This document shows positions 1-10,260 of a stretch of DNA of 64,000 nt, in pieces. The notes beneath the pieces were generated by a model that saw only the letters and a list, made by a program, of their open reading frames with translations, was not told the origin of the DNA and did no database searches. The stretch is from Tuctoria greenei (taxonomy: Eukaryota > Streptophyta > Magnoliopsida > Poales > Poaceae), in contig JAYESD010000008.1 in assembly GCA_036927565.1 (NCBI GenBank), positions 169,098,922 to 169,162,921 on the forward strand, read 5' to 3'. A program made the translations under genes and the position numbers. Position 1 is the stretch's first letter. Every line of letters starts with the position of its first letter.

Positions 1-577
1 TTTCTTCCAGATCCAATTGTACCTGGACCCGCCTTACTTCGGCCTGCCGGGGTGTAGGTAGAGTGGCATACTTACGGTGCTTGACCAGGCTAAGTCGATA
101 GCACACTCTGGCCCTAGGTTGGCTTGGCGGCATTCAGGCGAGTGGGCCATGAAATATATTTGGATCCAAAAGAATTTACAATACAACTCGAATTGTACAT
201 GAACTGGTCGAACTAAAATTTCTTAAGAATTGCACAACTTTGTTATAGACAAGAAAGATAAAAATAAAAAATGTTGAGCCTGTACAAAATAAATGCACGT
301 GTAGTCTGTTTCACATGAAGATGTCTTTCATTATAGGTCTGGGGTACAGGGGAAACAAGTACACTCTTAGGGTACGGAATCAGGCTAAGCGTGTTTCATT
401 CTCGTTTGACCCAGGGTAGCTAGCCACACTTTTAGTCCTGAGACTGTGACAAGTGTTGCATGAACTTTGCGGACCTTCCGGGAAAGGTCCGGCTGTTCTC
501 CCGGAGGAACTACCCGACTCTGTACAATAACTCTATAACATACACCTCAAGTTACTAAAGACTCACCTCCGTGATAT
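1..577 (-). other. T1 non-coding region downstream of integrase
   Basis: No reading frame is visible here. The stretch is homologous, inverted, to 33585-34150 of T2, which follows the integrase stop there; both share short blocks around the accounts of tRNA-free AT-rich DNA and the words ggaccttcc and aaggtccgg. In Tat elements a long non-coding segment follows pol, and in T2 it leads into the antisense gene. T1 probably has the same layout beyond the window edge, but that is inference. Confidence 0.75.
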
Positions 578-2070
578 TTAAGTGTAGAACTTACGGAGGT
601 GCTCAATATTCCAAGGATTTGGGAGAGGTGTCCCGTCCTCGGTAGCCAAGCGAACGCTTCCAGGACGGGATACTTTAATCACTCGGAAGGGTCCCTCCCA
701 GCTGGGGGAGAGTTTGTTTAACCCTTCTCTGGATTGTATTCTCCGTAGCACCAGATCGCCTTCCTCAAGCTATCGGTTGCGTACATGCCGCTGATGATAG
801 CGCCGAAGGGCTTGGCGGTATCGGGCATTCCGAACAGCTGCTTGGCACCTTCCCTCCTCAAGGAGGTCTAGGTCTTCACGCCGGAGCTGGTCCTGCGTGG
901 CTTCATCGAAGGTCCGGACCCGGAGTGACCCCAAGGTGATTTCCGGAGGAAGGATTGCTTCAGCTCCGTACACCAGGAAGAAGGGTGTCTCTCCAGTTGA
1001 CCGGTTTGGAGTTGTCCTGTTGGCCCATAGAGTGGGCGGAAGCTCTTCAATCCAGTTGGCTCCATGTTTTTTCAAGCGCTCATAGGTGCGCATTTTGAGT
1101 CCTTTCAGGATTTCAGCATTTGCTCTCTCGGTCTGGCCATTGCTTGCCGGGTGAGCTACGGAGGCATAGCAAACTTGAATTCCGAGGTCTTCGCAATATC
1201 CTTGAAATGCAGAGCTTGTGAATTGGGTCCCGTTATCAGTAATGATTTTGTTTGGGACTACAAATCTGCATACAATGGATTGCAAAAAGTTGATAGCAGA
1301 TTGCTTGTTTATTGTCACAACTGGAGTTGCTTCCAGCCACTTGGTGAACTTGTCAATGGCGACATACAGGAACTTGTAACCTCCGATGGCTCTTGGGAAA
1401 GGTCCCAAGATGTCCATCCCTCACACAACGAAGGTCTATGTAGGAGGTATCATTTGTAGAGGCTGAGCCGGTGTGTGAATTTGCTTTGCATGAAATTGGC
1501 ATGCTTCGCATTTCTTCACCAGCTCAGTTGCATCCTGGAGTGCTGTAGGCCAGTAGAAGCCATGCCGGAAGGCTTTACCAACCAGCGTGCGGGAAGACGC
1601 GTGGTTCCCACACTCGCCTCCATGGATTTCTGCGAGGAGCTCGCAGCCTTCTTCCCTTGTGATGCACCGCATTAGGATGCCGTTGGCACCGCGCCGGTAG
1701 AGATCCCCTTCTACCAACGTGTATCTTTTAGCCAATCTGACTATCCGGTCAGCGGATACATCATCGTCAGGAAGGATGTTGTCTTTCAAGTAGCTCCAGA
1801 TCTCCGAGATCCATGCATTGGAGCTAACTTGAGCATTTGAGTCTTGCGTGCTGGGTTGCTCAGAGCTTCCGGCAGCACCTACGACCCTTGATGGCTGCCA
1901 TGGTAACAGGGCCATCGGGACCGTCAGCTTCGAGATGCTGATCTCGCCCCCTTCGCTCAGTTCGGCAGGTTGAGCTGTGGGTTTTGACAACCTCCGGACA
2001 AAAGTTTTGTCAGGAGCTGGAGCTCCGGTTGACGCTTTCGTCGAGAGTTCGTCGGCTTCAGCGTTGTGGA
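578..2070 (-). pseudogene. T1 integrase (broken)
   Basis: The integrase would insert reverse-transcribed element DNA into the genome. An N-terminal HHCC zinc-finger is visible in the piece 1990-1436 (HGGECGNH, then CEAC). The catalytic core follows in the piece 1417-770, with Asp in MDILGPF, Asp in ITDNGTQF and Glu in SNGQTERAN, so all three DDE residues are present. The C-terminal part continues to a stop at 578. The two large pieces are separated by two stops near 1435 and 1415; the equivalent codons in T2 are TGG Trp at one of these and stop at the other, so these look like Trp codons changed to TAG and TGA. A further break lies near 770. Upstream it continues directly from RNase H. No chromodomain is seen, as expected for Tat rather than chromoviruses. 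Confidence 0.9.
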
Positions 2071-2764
2071 CACGCTAGACGTGGTGGAGGTCTAGGACTT
2101 CGAATTCCTTCTGAAGCCTTTGGACTTCAAGGAGGTAAGCAGCTAGCTGGAGATTGTTGCAGGAGCATTCACCCTTCACTTGTTTAATGATGAGCTGTGA
2201 ATCTCCCTTGACCAGCAGCTGCTTGACACCGTATGACAGTGCCACCTTTAGTCCGTAGATGAGTGCTTCGTACTCCGCCATGTTGTTGGTCGCCTTGAAG
2301 TCAAGGTGTACCATGTATTTTACCTTCTCCCCGGTTGGTGCGAGGAGAAGGATTCCAGCTCTGGCCCCCTGCTTTTGCATGGAGCCGTCGAAGTAGAGGG
2401 TCCAGTGAGGCTCGGTGAAGACTGGATCCTTGTGTTCCGGCTTCTGCTCACTGGGGCCCCCAGGGTTTGATGTAGAGGGAGTCCATTCCGCCACAAAATC
2501 TTCCAATGTTTGACTCTTGATTGCTTGTCTTGGAATGAATTCGAGATCGAATTCGGCCAATTCTGCTGCCCACTTTGCAATATTCCCAGTTGAATTGGGA
2601 TTATGCAAGATTGCTCGAAGTGGGTAAGAAGTCACCATTGAAATCTTGTGAGCTTGGAAGTAATGGCGAAGCTTCCTGGAGGCGATAAGAACTGCATAGA
2701 GCAGCTTATGCACCTCTAGGTATCGAGTCTTGGTGTCATGAAGTACTTCACTGATGAAGTACAC
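2071..2764 (-). pseudogene. T1 RNase H end and second (archaeal-type) RNase H
   Basis: The first 90 or so residues (from 2764) are the C-terminal half of the RNase H that follows RT (QRPVYFISEVLH ... YLEVHKLLYAV). A second RNase H of the archaeal/plant type follows, starting at TLYFDGSMQKQGAGAG-like residues (here YFDGSMQKQGARAG), with candidate catalytic Asp in YFDGS, Glu in NMAEYEAL and Asp in VKGDSQ. A second RNase H of this type is a hallmark of the Tat clade. This 229-residue piece is the best preserved open frame of T1 apart from RT. It ends in a stop near 2075, where a CGT/TGT-type codon is disrupted, and the frame then leads to integrase. Confidence 0.88.
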
Positions 2765-3060
2765 TGGGCGCTGGATGGTCCGGACCCTCCCGGAGGGGCC
2801 CGAAGCTTCCTCTTAATTGATCCGGATCCTCCCGAAGGGATCCGAACCTGCTTCGGGGACCTCCGGGTCCTTGCTGGAGGGACCCGGAGCTTCTTCAGAA
2901 GCGACCTGGACCCTCCCGGAGGGGTCTAGGTCTTCTGAAGTAACTTCTTGTGGAATCAAGTCTGGGAACTGGGACCCAGACTCGCTTTGAGGAACCTCCG
3001 GACCCTCCCGGAGGGGTCTGGATTCCTGAGCATGGGATGGTTCTGGTCTCTCCACAACCA
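2765..3060 (-). other. T1 palindrome-rich linker inside the first RNase H
   Basis: Between the RNase H strand ending SMVLVVERPEP and the strand QRPVYFISEVL there is an acidic, Pro/Ser-rich insert of roughly 90-100 codons. At DNA level it is built of repeated inverted-repeat words, for example ccggaccctcccggagggg near 2779, ccggatcctcccgaaggga near 2821, ggaccctcccggaggggtc near 2909 and 3001. In protein they read as DPSGRVRV or DPFGRIRI. T2 has the same kind of insert at the same place (20590-20839 and 31317-31395). One stop lies inside it near 2816. Confidence 0.75.
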
Positions 3061-4117
3061 GGACCATACTGACGACTTCGTCAGTTGCTGAAATGTAAAG
3101 CAGCAAAGGCTCACCAGGGTTCGGAGCTACCAGAGTTGGTAGGGTGGTGAGGAGCTGTTTTAGCTCCTGGAACGCCTTTTCTGCTTCTTCAGACCATTGG
3201 AATGGTCCGGACTTCCTCAATAACTTGAAGAAGGGAAGTGCCCGTTCCGCCAGTCTTGAAATGAACCGGCTGAGGGCTGCTAGACATCCAGTCAGCTTTT
3301 GGACATCCTTGATGCAGGCTGGTGGCCGCGTGTCTTCAATGGCTTTGATATTCGCCGGATTAGCCTCTATACCCCGGTGATTTACTAGGAAACCAAGAAG
3401 TTTTCCGGAGCTAGCCCCGAAGACACACTTGTCTGGGTTTAGCTTTGTGCGGGTGACCCGCAGCTTTTTGAAGACAGCCTGTAAATTGTCAAGGAGTGAC
3501 CCCTTGTTCTTGACCTTGACCACGATGTCATTGACGTACACTTCCACTATGTCTCTAATGAGTTCTTCAAAAGTTTTGTACATAGCTCGTACAAAGGTTG
3601 AAGCTGCATTCTTGAGACCAAATGGCATGGCTGTATAACAGTACAATCCATCTACTGTGATGAAGGAGGTATGCTCTTCATCTTCCCTAGACATTCTGAT
3701 TTGATGATACCCAGAATATGCGTCTAGGAAACACAGTAATTCACACCCGGAGGTGGAATCCACTATCTGATCTATTCTAGGTAGTGGGAATGGATCTTTT
3801 GGACATGCCTTATTTAGTGTTGTGTAGTCAATACACATCCGAAGCTTTCCGCCAGCCTTGGGCACAACGACTGGGTTTGCCAGCCATTTTGGATGGAAGA
3901 CTTCTCGGATGAATCCAGCTTCAAGCAACTTCTTCACTTCTTGTCGAATGAAGTTCTATCGCTCCACAAATTGCTTCCGAGGCTTCTGATGCACGGGCCT
4001 GGCATCAGGGTAGATCTTCAGATTGTGCTCAATCACTTCCCTGGGGATCCCATGCATTTGTGACGGTTGCCAGGCAAACACGTCGACATTAGCCCAGAAG
4101 AAAGCGATGAGCGCGAG
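3061..4117 (-). pseudogene. T1 reverse transcriptase (catalytic Asp lost)
   Basis: The enzyme would copy element RNA into DNA. The frame 3937-2813 carries the RT blocks in order: GFIREVFHPKWLANPVVV, KLRMCIDYTTLNKACPKD, FLDAYSGYHQI, MPFGLKNAASTFVRAM, the catalytic box and LGFLVNHRGIEANP, followed by the thumb/connection LTGCLAALSRFISRL. The catalytic box reads YVNDIVVK where YVDD is expected, so the first Asp of the pair is changed to Asn (GAC to AAC, a G-to-A change). The upstream part (about 4117-3940) matches the pre-RT segment of T2 and is cut off by a stop (CGA/TGG-type codon) near 3958. It lies between protease and RNase H as in all Ty3 elements. Confidence 0.92.
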
Positions 4118-4120
4118 TTC

Positions 4121-4915
4121 CTATTTTTCATTCAGTCCCCCCGAAATAAGGGTGGTCTGAGCGGCATCGGAACCGATTTGGATGACTTTGACGGGAATGT
4201 CAGTGTCGCCGCTTGGCTGCACATGAGGTGCAGAAGTCGAGCCTCGTTGATGAATGCTCGGGGGTTTTGGAGCTTGCTCCTGCCTGGAGTCCTCCTCTTG
4301 CGCCGTAGTAAGCGCATGAAGTTCTTCCAGAGCGATTACTCTGGCAGTGCGATCTCCGCGGATCGAGAGAATGCCTACTAGTGTTGGCATCTTTAACAGC
4401 AGGTAGCCATAATGAGCAGCTGCCATGAATTTATACAAGGCAGGCCTACCCAAGATGGCGTTGAAAGGTAAGTTGATCTGAGCAACATCAAAGACCTACT
4501 TCTTAGTGCGATACTTCTCCCGGGTCCCGAAGGTAACGGGGAGAGTAATAGCACTGAGTGGGGTAATGGCTCCCGAACCTACTCCGGAGAAAGGTCGGGA
4601 GGGGTGAAGATCCGAAGGTCGGAGCTGAAGCTTGGTAAAAGCTTCGAAGCTTATGAGGTTCAGCCCCGAACCTCCGTCTACCATAACATGGTGGAGCTGA
4701 ATGTTATTGATGGTAGGAGATACCATCAAAGGTAACTGGCCTGCTCCAACCATGCTTCGAGGGCAGTCCGAAGCATCAAAAGTGATGGCTGTGTCCATCC
4801 ACTTCTGATGAGGCTCCGCCCTGGCTGTAGGAGCTACAGCGGCCATGTCCCGACACATTGTCTTGAGGACGCGATGGGAGGTGATGTCCCATGATCCACC
4901 AAAAATGGTGTTCAT
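4121..4915 (-). pseudogene. T1 aspartic protease region (broken)
   Basis: The protease would cut the Gag-Pol polyprotein. The piece 4915-4496 contains the active-site motif MVDGGSGLNLIS, a Tat-type variant of the D-S/T-G triad, near residue 75. The piece 4453-4121 continues it (LYKFMAAAHYGYL ... GDTDIPVKV). The two are separated by a single stop near 4493 (AAG-TAG), where T2 has a Leu TTG codon in an otherwise matching frame. It sits between gag and RT. The same region in T2 (18734-19516) is open throughout. Confidence 0.85.
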
Positions 4916-6521
4916 GGTCTTCCGACGCTCGTTGTCAGAGACGTCAGTATCGTCGTCGATGGAGGTGTAGACAGCCTTCAGGACCTTTTTAAGATCCTAA
5001 AAACCTAACTCCTCTTCAGCCGGAGCTTCGTCAACTTTTTGTTTTCCTTCCCTCTGTCGGAAAGGAACTTCTTCCCGGCGCTTGTTGTAGCGCTCGGCAA
5101 GGTTTTGGACCTCCCGGCAATCTTCCAAACTGTGGCTGTCCGTCTTATTAATTGGACACCACACCTTGGGTTTGCCACCGTCTTCAGAAGACGGTCGATG
5201 TGCCCCAGCCACCCGGAGCTGCAGCAGCTGCAGCATTAGATGCACCGGCCGACGGCTTCTTCTTGCCGTTGGTCTTTTTCTTCTTTTTGCCACTCCCGGA
5301 GGTAGTGGCTTCACCTTTGGAGGATTTCTTGCGATCCTCCAGAGATGGCTTGGAGTGCATTTCACGGCCCTCCGCAGATCTAGCACATTTGTCGGCCAAG
5401 CTGAAGAGTTCCGTGACACTGGTGATCTCCTTGATCGCCAGTTTCTCCAACATCTTCTTATCCCGTACGCCCTGTCTAAATGCCACAATGACAGAAGTGC
5501 TAGAGATAGAAGGGATAGTGTTTCGTACCTGAGAGAATCTCTAGATGAATGATCGCAGGGATTCTCCCCCTTTTTGCATGACTGCAAAAAGATCCAGTTC
5601 GGTGCCTGGTCGGGTGTATGAACTCCTGAAGTTGGCGGTGAACTGTCGGCACAACTCCTCCCAACTGTTGATGGAGTTGGGTGGAAGGCTCATAAACCAG
5701 GATCGGGCGGTCCCAGTTAAAGCCACTGGAAAATAGTTGGCCATTACGGCCTCATTTCCTCCAGCTGCCAGGGTAGCAGTGGAATAAATCTGAAGAAATT
5801 CGACGGGATTAACGGTCCCGTCAAACTTCTCCGGCAGATGAGGCCGGAATTTCTATGGCCACCTGACCATACGCAGATGCATGGCCAGGACTGAACAGCC
5901 TCCTCCTACTCCTTCAGGAGCAGGAATGTCCTGAGCTTCTCGTCTTTCACGAGCACACTCGATGTGGACTCGGCCGTCTTGTTGACGGTATCGGCGATCA
6001 AGCTCCGCCCGGAGGTCATGAGTTGAAAGCCTTGATACCGTGTGAGTGCGTCGCGCCCCGGAGGGCAACGACGTCATTTGTTGTGACGTAGCACGTCTCC
6101 TGTTGTTGGAAACGTGCGGACCAAGTCTGCCATACAAGGTCTGTCGCTGCGACGGGGCCTGTCCTGAAGGAGGAGGACCCTGGTTACTGATGTGGTCGGC
6201 TGCTGCTGCAACCAAGTGTTCCACATCGGCCTTCCACTGCTCCATTGCATCCCGGGATGCATCCGGAGGTGGTGGGTGCTGAAGGAGAGCACGTGCTGCA
6301 TGGAGAGCGTGTTCCGAGTTGTCATGATTCACCGATGCAGTGATTGACGCCGGTGCACCATCGTGCTGCCCAACTTGATTTGCTGGTGGAGGCGGCGGTG
6401 GTGGAAGTGTGACTCCTGCTGGAACTGAGGTTTCCGCTGGTGGCTGCATATTAGAGGGATTGCCCCCAGCAGCTTGAACAGCGGGATGACCATTGGATGA
6501 TTCAGCAGCTGAGTTCACCAT
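4916..6521 (-). pseudogene. T1 gag (broken)
   Basis: Gag would form the virus-like particle and bind element RNA. I place the start at the Met at 6521 (MVNSAAESSNG) just inside the primer site; the longer open frame begins inside the LTR and is not coding. The N-terminal part is Pro- and Ala-rich (a run of eight Pro). The core includes VNPVEFLQIYS-like and ALTGTARSWFMSLPPNSI residues, followed by a Lys-rich tail and a retroviral-type zinc knuckle CPINKTDSHSLEDC, whose usual His after Cys-x2 is Asn here (T2 has CRIHKT). Breaks: CAG to TAG near 5854, a Gln codon to TAG near 5540 and a frameshift near 5185. T2 and T3 gags align along its length. Confidence 0.88.
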
Positions 6522-6540
6522 TCTTGAAATCTCAGGCGCC

Positions 6541-6558
6541 CCCCTACCTAGAGCGCCA
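6541..6558 (-). other. T1 primer binding site
   Basis: On the minus strand the sequence directly after the LTR end reads TGGCGCTCTAGGTAGGGG. T2 (TGGCGCGCCAGGTAGGGG at 17079) and T3 (TGGCGCACCAGGTAGGGG at 61201) carry the same site at the same place. It is not the initiator-Met primer site used by the chromoviruses here. I could not assign the tRNA by eye. Confidence 0.7.
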
Positions 6559-6560
6559 AC

Positions 6561-7455
6561 TGTCGGTGGTTTTGATCCGGCAGATCTCCCAACACTACTA
6601 AAAGTGTTTGCAGAGTTTGAAGTTCGGTATGGGCGCACGGAGATTCAAGAAGGTGAAATGTAAAATGACACAGGAGACACAAGGATTTACGTGGTTCTGG
6701 CCGCCTGAGCGTAATACCCTACTCTACGGGGTGTGTTGGTGTTGTATTGGATGTATGATCTCAACTCAGGTGACGTGATTGAGAGCGCGTGTGAGCCGAT
6801 CAGACCAGATCAGATCAGATCAGAGGATATCAGCCCCTCTATGTATCGTCGTCCTATCCTTTTATAGTACAAGGACAAGCCGTTACAAGTTGGCCTGGCC
6901 CGACATGTGGCCCCGACGGTTACTAATATTGATACACATTTGATGCGCTTAATTACCCTTAATGATCGAGTTACGGGCTTTGACAGCGCCGTTACTGGTA
7001 ATAAGGGTCATCCGATCGTGTGTCATTAACATAGTATTAATGACACTTAATAGGGTTTTGAAGTCCTTAATTCCCCTTTGAAGATCCGGAGCCGTTGTGG
7101 AGTCTACCGGAGTTTTGAGGCTGAAGATCCGACGGTTGGACACGTGGCAGCTCTGGAGCACACTGTGGGAAATAGATAGGTCCGGTGCCACCAGACACAT
7201 GTCAGTTCCGGAGCTTCCCTCGGTCTGGGGTTAGGTCCGGGGGTGCCGTTATGGTACATAGCCCGGAGCTTTCCCCCTTGTGTGCAGTAGCTCCGGTTTG
7301 ATGGTACACGTGGTGACCCTGGGACTAACCATGTTGGGAAAGCAGGTCCGGTTATGTCTGACATGTGGGCCTCCGAAGGTTTTCAAATCAAGTAGATGAC
7401 ATTTCCTTGAGATCTTTGCAATCTCAAGGGGTATACAGTACCTAGGGTACCGACA
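6561..7455 (-). repeat. T1 5' LTR
   Basis: 895-bp LTR. On the plus strand it starts tgtcggtgg and ends taccgaca, giving inverted termini TGTCGG...CCGACA. The same family is seen at 63118-63979 (T4), in the same orientation and with the same ends. The PBS lies just left of it and the flank tagtt (7456-7460) lies to the right. Confidence 0.92.
6860..6866 (-). promoter_or_regulatory. T1 LTR TATA box
   Basis: TATAAAA on the minus strand, in the context ctataaaagg. T4, T2 3' LTR and T3 have the same box at the matching position, so this is the likely U3 promoter of the Tat LTRs. Confidence 0.65.
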
Positions 7456-8165
7456 TAGTTTTTTCTATATCATTGAAATATTGCATCTTCAGTTTTATAA
7501 CATTAGAAATATGAAATTAGTCTTTAAGCCTCCAATGTCGTATAAGATTTTGTCCAATCACCATACAAACACATAAAGGAATTATTGTGTTTATACCCTT
7601 GTAGCAAGTGCAATTGTGATTTCACCATCGAAATTAGGGTCTAAAATTTTACCTCTCATTTTTAAATGAAACCACCGTTTATCCCTCTGTTCTAACGTCA
7701 TTACCTGGTTAGTTTAAATGATTTTAAAATTCAATAAATGATTGAAAGAATTAGAAAAACAATCAAATTACCCTTTTTTCATGTATAATTCGTTCACCAC
7801 CCACACCTTACGCTCTGCCGCCTGCCACCCTCGTGCAGCCAGTCCCGCACCGCCGCTTGTTACAAAGGCATTTTCTTCTTTCTTACCTTAAATATAACAC
7901 TGTTAATAACCCATTACGGAGTAGGATATACTTTAACATTGTTTCGAAACAACAATGTAAAATCACAAAACCTAATTTTTTTAGAGTAAAACCATAATTA
8001 AACTTTCAAGCAAAGGTATTACCATAATAGCCCCATAAAACAAACCCATGTGTTTTCATTGTATCAAAACTACTATTGGCGTAGAAAAGTACCACTACAC
8101 AAGCACATATGCTTGCAAGTCGCAAACATGCTCCTCGCTGCATAGTATGTGAAAATCATCCTGGA
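7456..8165. other. Unassigned AT-rich DNA between T1 and CP1
   Basis: No reading frame above background, no LTR ends and no repeat found elsewhere in the window. It is AT-rich with a GC-richer patch at 7795-7870 and a small palindrome TTGTTTCGAAACAA near 7939. It is the target site of T1 (flank tagtt) and may also hold the decayed left continuation of CP1. Confidence 0.5.
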
Positions 8166-8710
8166 CTATTTTGGCAAACCGGTCTCACTGGTTTCATTAG
8201 GATTCCGACTAAAAGCCTTGGTCAACTCTTCTCGACTAAAAAATGAGGTGATCACTACAAAGGCTTGTGCATTACGATGAATTGTCTGTTCTTGCTTCGA
8301 GGTGAGTTCTTCATCGTTGTCGGAGATATCTCGACTTGTACATACTATATACCAAAGACTTGGGTTTAGAGAGATAAGATGCATCTTCATGTCATATTTC
8401 CACATGTATAGTCAGTTCCATCAAAGTGAGGGGGTTTTCCCAATGGAATAGAGAGATAATGATTGTTGTTGTTGAGCTTCTCATAATTAAAATGATACCG
8501 GGAGTAGTCTTGATGACTACCTCGCCCTTTCGACTTTTCATCTTCTTCCTTGTGTTTCTGGCTCAGAAGCTTTTTTCTCAGGAGTGCCTTTAGTTGGTGC
8601 ACTTCCTCATCGTCGTGTTCATAGTCCTTGAGCACAGCGAACACCTTGGTGTCCTGTTCGTCCCCGATGATGGGCATTTCCGGGATCAGGTTGGTCTTGT
8701 TGTTGGCCAT
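8166..8710 (-). pseudogene. CP1 gag remnant (Ty1-copia, SIRE/Maximus-like)
   Basis: Minus-strand fragment of a copia Gag. I place the start at 8710 (MANNKTNLIPEMPIIG), about 40 bp inside the primer site; the longer frame runs back into the LTR. Residues after a Lys/Glu-rich stretch read PLGKPPHFDGTDYT, then, after a frameshift near 8405, KMHLISLNPSLWYIVCT. This block (G-K-P-P-x-F-D-G-T ... M-x-x-H-L) is the conserved N-terminal Gag domain of Maximus/SIRE-type copia elements. After 8166 the similarity stops; no pol of CP1 remains in the window, so the element is truncated on its 3' side. Confidence 0.8.
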
Positions 8711-8750
8711 TTGTCTCTCCGAGCGGTGAGTCTTGTAAATAGAGAGCCTT

Positions 8751-8762
8751 GCTCTGATACCA
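8751..8762 (-). other. CP1 primer binding site (tRNA-iMet type)
   Basis: The minus strand reads TGGTATCAGAGC two bases after the LTR end, complementary to the 3' end of plant initiator tRNA-Met. This fixes the orientation of CP1. Confidence 0.85.
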
Positions 8763-9544
8763 ATTGAATGTGACCTAGAGGGGGTGAATAGGCGTTGAAA
8801 CTTTTTCTTGTAGCACTTAACAAAGAAATCAAATACCAACAAGGTCGGACTAGTTGGGTGCAGACTAATCCGGTGTGTTTGTTACACCTACAAAATCTTA
8901 ACTGATTTTGTGATTTTCCTCAAACGATAACGCAACGAAATTGTAGATTAAATTTGATGTGATTCACAAGTGAAGGTGACAGTTAGATTTCTTGAGAAAC
9001 ACAAAATCCAAGATGATTGCGAGTATGATCAAGTTTAGCCCAGATGGTGATAATGATGAAAAGTAAAGATCAAGAACATGCGATACAAATGATTTTTACT
9101 GAGGTTTGATCTCATGAAAGGATCTGCATCCTCGTTGAGTAGCTCACACAAAGTCAGGTCTCAACCAACCCTTTACCTCATCAAGTCACCACGGAGGTCG
9201 ACTTGAGTTCCACTACCACAGAGGTCGATGGGGCAACCTCACAAGCTGAGGGCTCCCACAAAATTACAACGAGAAAATAGATCGAATACACTCAAACGAT
9301 TTATAAGAATTGCGAGAATGTATAAGAGATCAAACTCCAAGATCTCAACAATGCCTTGACGTCACTCTCCCTTACCCAAATCTTGAATCCCAAAAGATCG
9401 AACTTTTTAGGGCTTTAGATGTGTGAAGAGGAGAGTTTTGTTCTCTTGGGACGTGTGACAATGCTATGGTTTTTGGATATATGTTTAGGGGTCGTGGATC
9501 ACTTATTTATAGTTATTCCAAAAAGTTACTATTAGGAATTCCCA

Positions 9545-9895
9545 CAACCCGACTAGTCCGCTCTGGGGACCGAACAAGTCCGGTGTTCTAAGTGATTTTA
9601 GCGTGAAATTGTGCAACGCAACTTGAAACCCTAATTAATGTGAGTGTGCTGGACTAGTTCGTATAGGACTGGACTAGTTCATTGTGTCCAGTAACATAAA
9701 CATACTTGTCCGTATTAATCGAACTTGTCCGATGTAAGGTGAAGTTTGTGAAGTATTGACGGACTTGTCCGCAATTCGGGACTTGTCAACATGAAAGTAA
9801 AGTTACCAGACTAGTCCGACCTTTTCCGGACATGTCCGTTCTGGGAACATAAAGGAAATCAGACTAGTCTGCTAATTTACGGACTTGTCCGGTGC
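9545..9895. repeat. Palindromic GGACTAGTCC-type word array in CP1 LTR
   Basis: About ten copies or near copies of cggactagtccg, cggacttgtccg or the reverse complement cggacaagtccg, separated by unrelated sequence. Single extra copies lie near 8848 and 8862. The same word fills the U3 region of the unrelated gypsy LTRs at 20969 and 28616. Confidence 0.8.
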
Positions 9896-10255
9896 TCTTG
9901 TGTGTTTTTCAAATTAATGTTTAACCTTTACTCTCTACGTAAAGGCTTGGGTTCTAGTGATATGTCTTTCTTACACATCCTATACATTTAGAACTACTTT
10001 ACACTTCTGTTCTTCACTTGGGATCCTTTCTTCACATTTCTCATTTTTTACCTTTTTGTGCACCGTTAATTCTGTTCTTCAAAGTTCTGCTTTCATCTTA
10101 ACCAATCTCATTAGGATCTCGTTTGTTTGTCATTAGTCGTCCAAAACCTATAAGGGTGTGCCTAGGGGTGGTAAAGGGCGTAAAAAATGAACTAAAAGTG
10201 AAAGGGCCATGCAGAATTTGGACCGGCCAAAATTATTTGTGAAAGGGTCCTCTGG

Positions 10256-10260
10256 GCCCA
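10256..10260. other. GY1 left target site duplication (gccca)
   Basis: gccca stands directly before the LTR start TGTAACATC at 10261. The same five bases follow the 3' LTR end at 54612-54616. This pairs the two LTRs as one insertion. Confidence 0.85.

Larger units (their letters stand above)
1..7455 (-). mobile_element. T1: Tat-lineage Ty3/gypsy retrotransposon, minus strand, 3' end outside window
   Basis: Reading right to left on the minus strand the order is 5' LTR (7455-6561), primer binding site, gag, protease, reverse transcriptase, RNase H, a second archaeal-type RNase H, and integrase, followed by non-coding sequence that runs off the left edge. This order, the VDGGS protease motif and the second RNase H place it in the Tat group of Ty3/gypsy. 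It is closely related to T2 (16224-39683) and T4 (63118-64000). Every coding domain carries stops or frameshifts and one RT catalytic Asp is lost, so it is not autonomous. The 3' LTR must lie to the left. The right flank starts tagtt, which should be one copy of the target duplication. Confidence 0.93.
8765..10260 (-). repeat. CP1 5' LTR, main part (interrupted by GY1)
   Basis: Copia LTR in minus orientation, beginning on the plus strand with tgaatgtgacctagaggggg, the same left end as SL2 (14508). Its other end is 44 kb away at 54617-54653 (ends gatgcactttca, as SL2 does at 16141), because GY1 inserted into it. The bases gccca at 10256-10260 are the left GY1 target duplication. It carries about a dozen copies of the GGACTAGTCC / GGACTTGTCC word, mostly at 9545-9895. 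Confidence 0.88.

Noticed and set aside
7461..8165. Possible DNA transposon or single-copy gene in the gap between T1 and CP1
   Set aside because: No terminal inverted repeats, no frames and no second copy could be found by eye.
9545..9895. CRISPR-like or satellite array from repeated 12-bp words
   Set aside because: Repeat is too short, spacing irregular, words degenerate, and the context is a plant LTR. Treated as dispersed LTR motifs.
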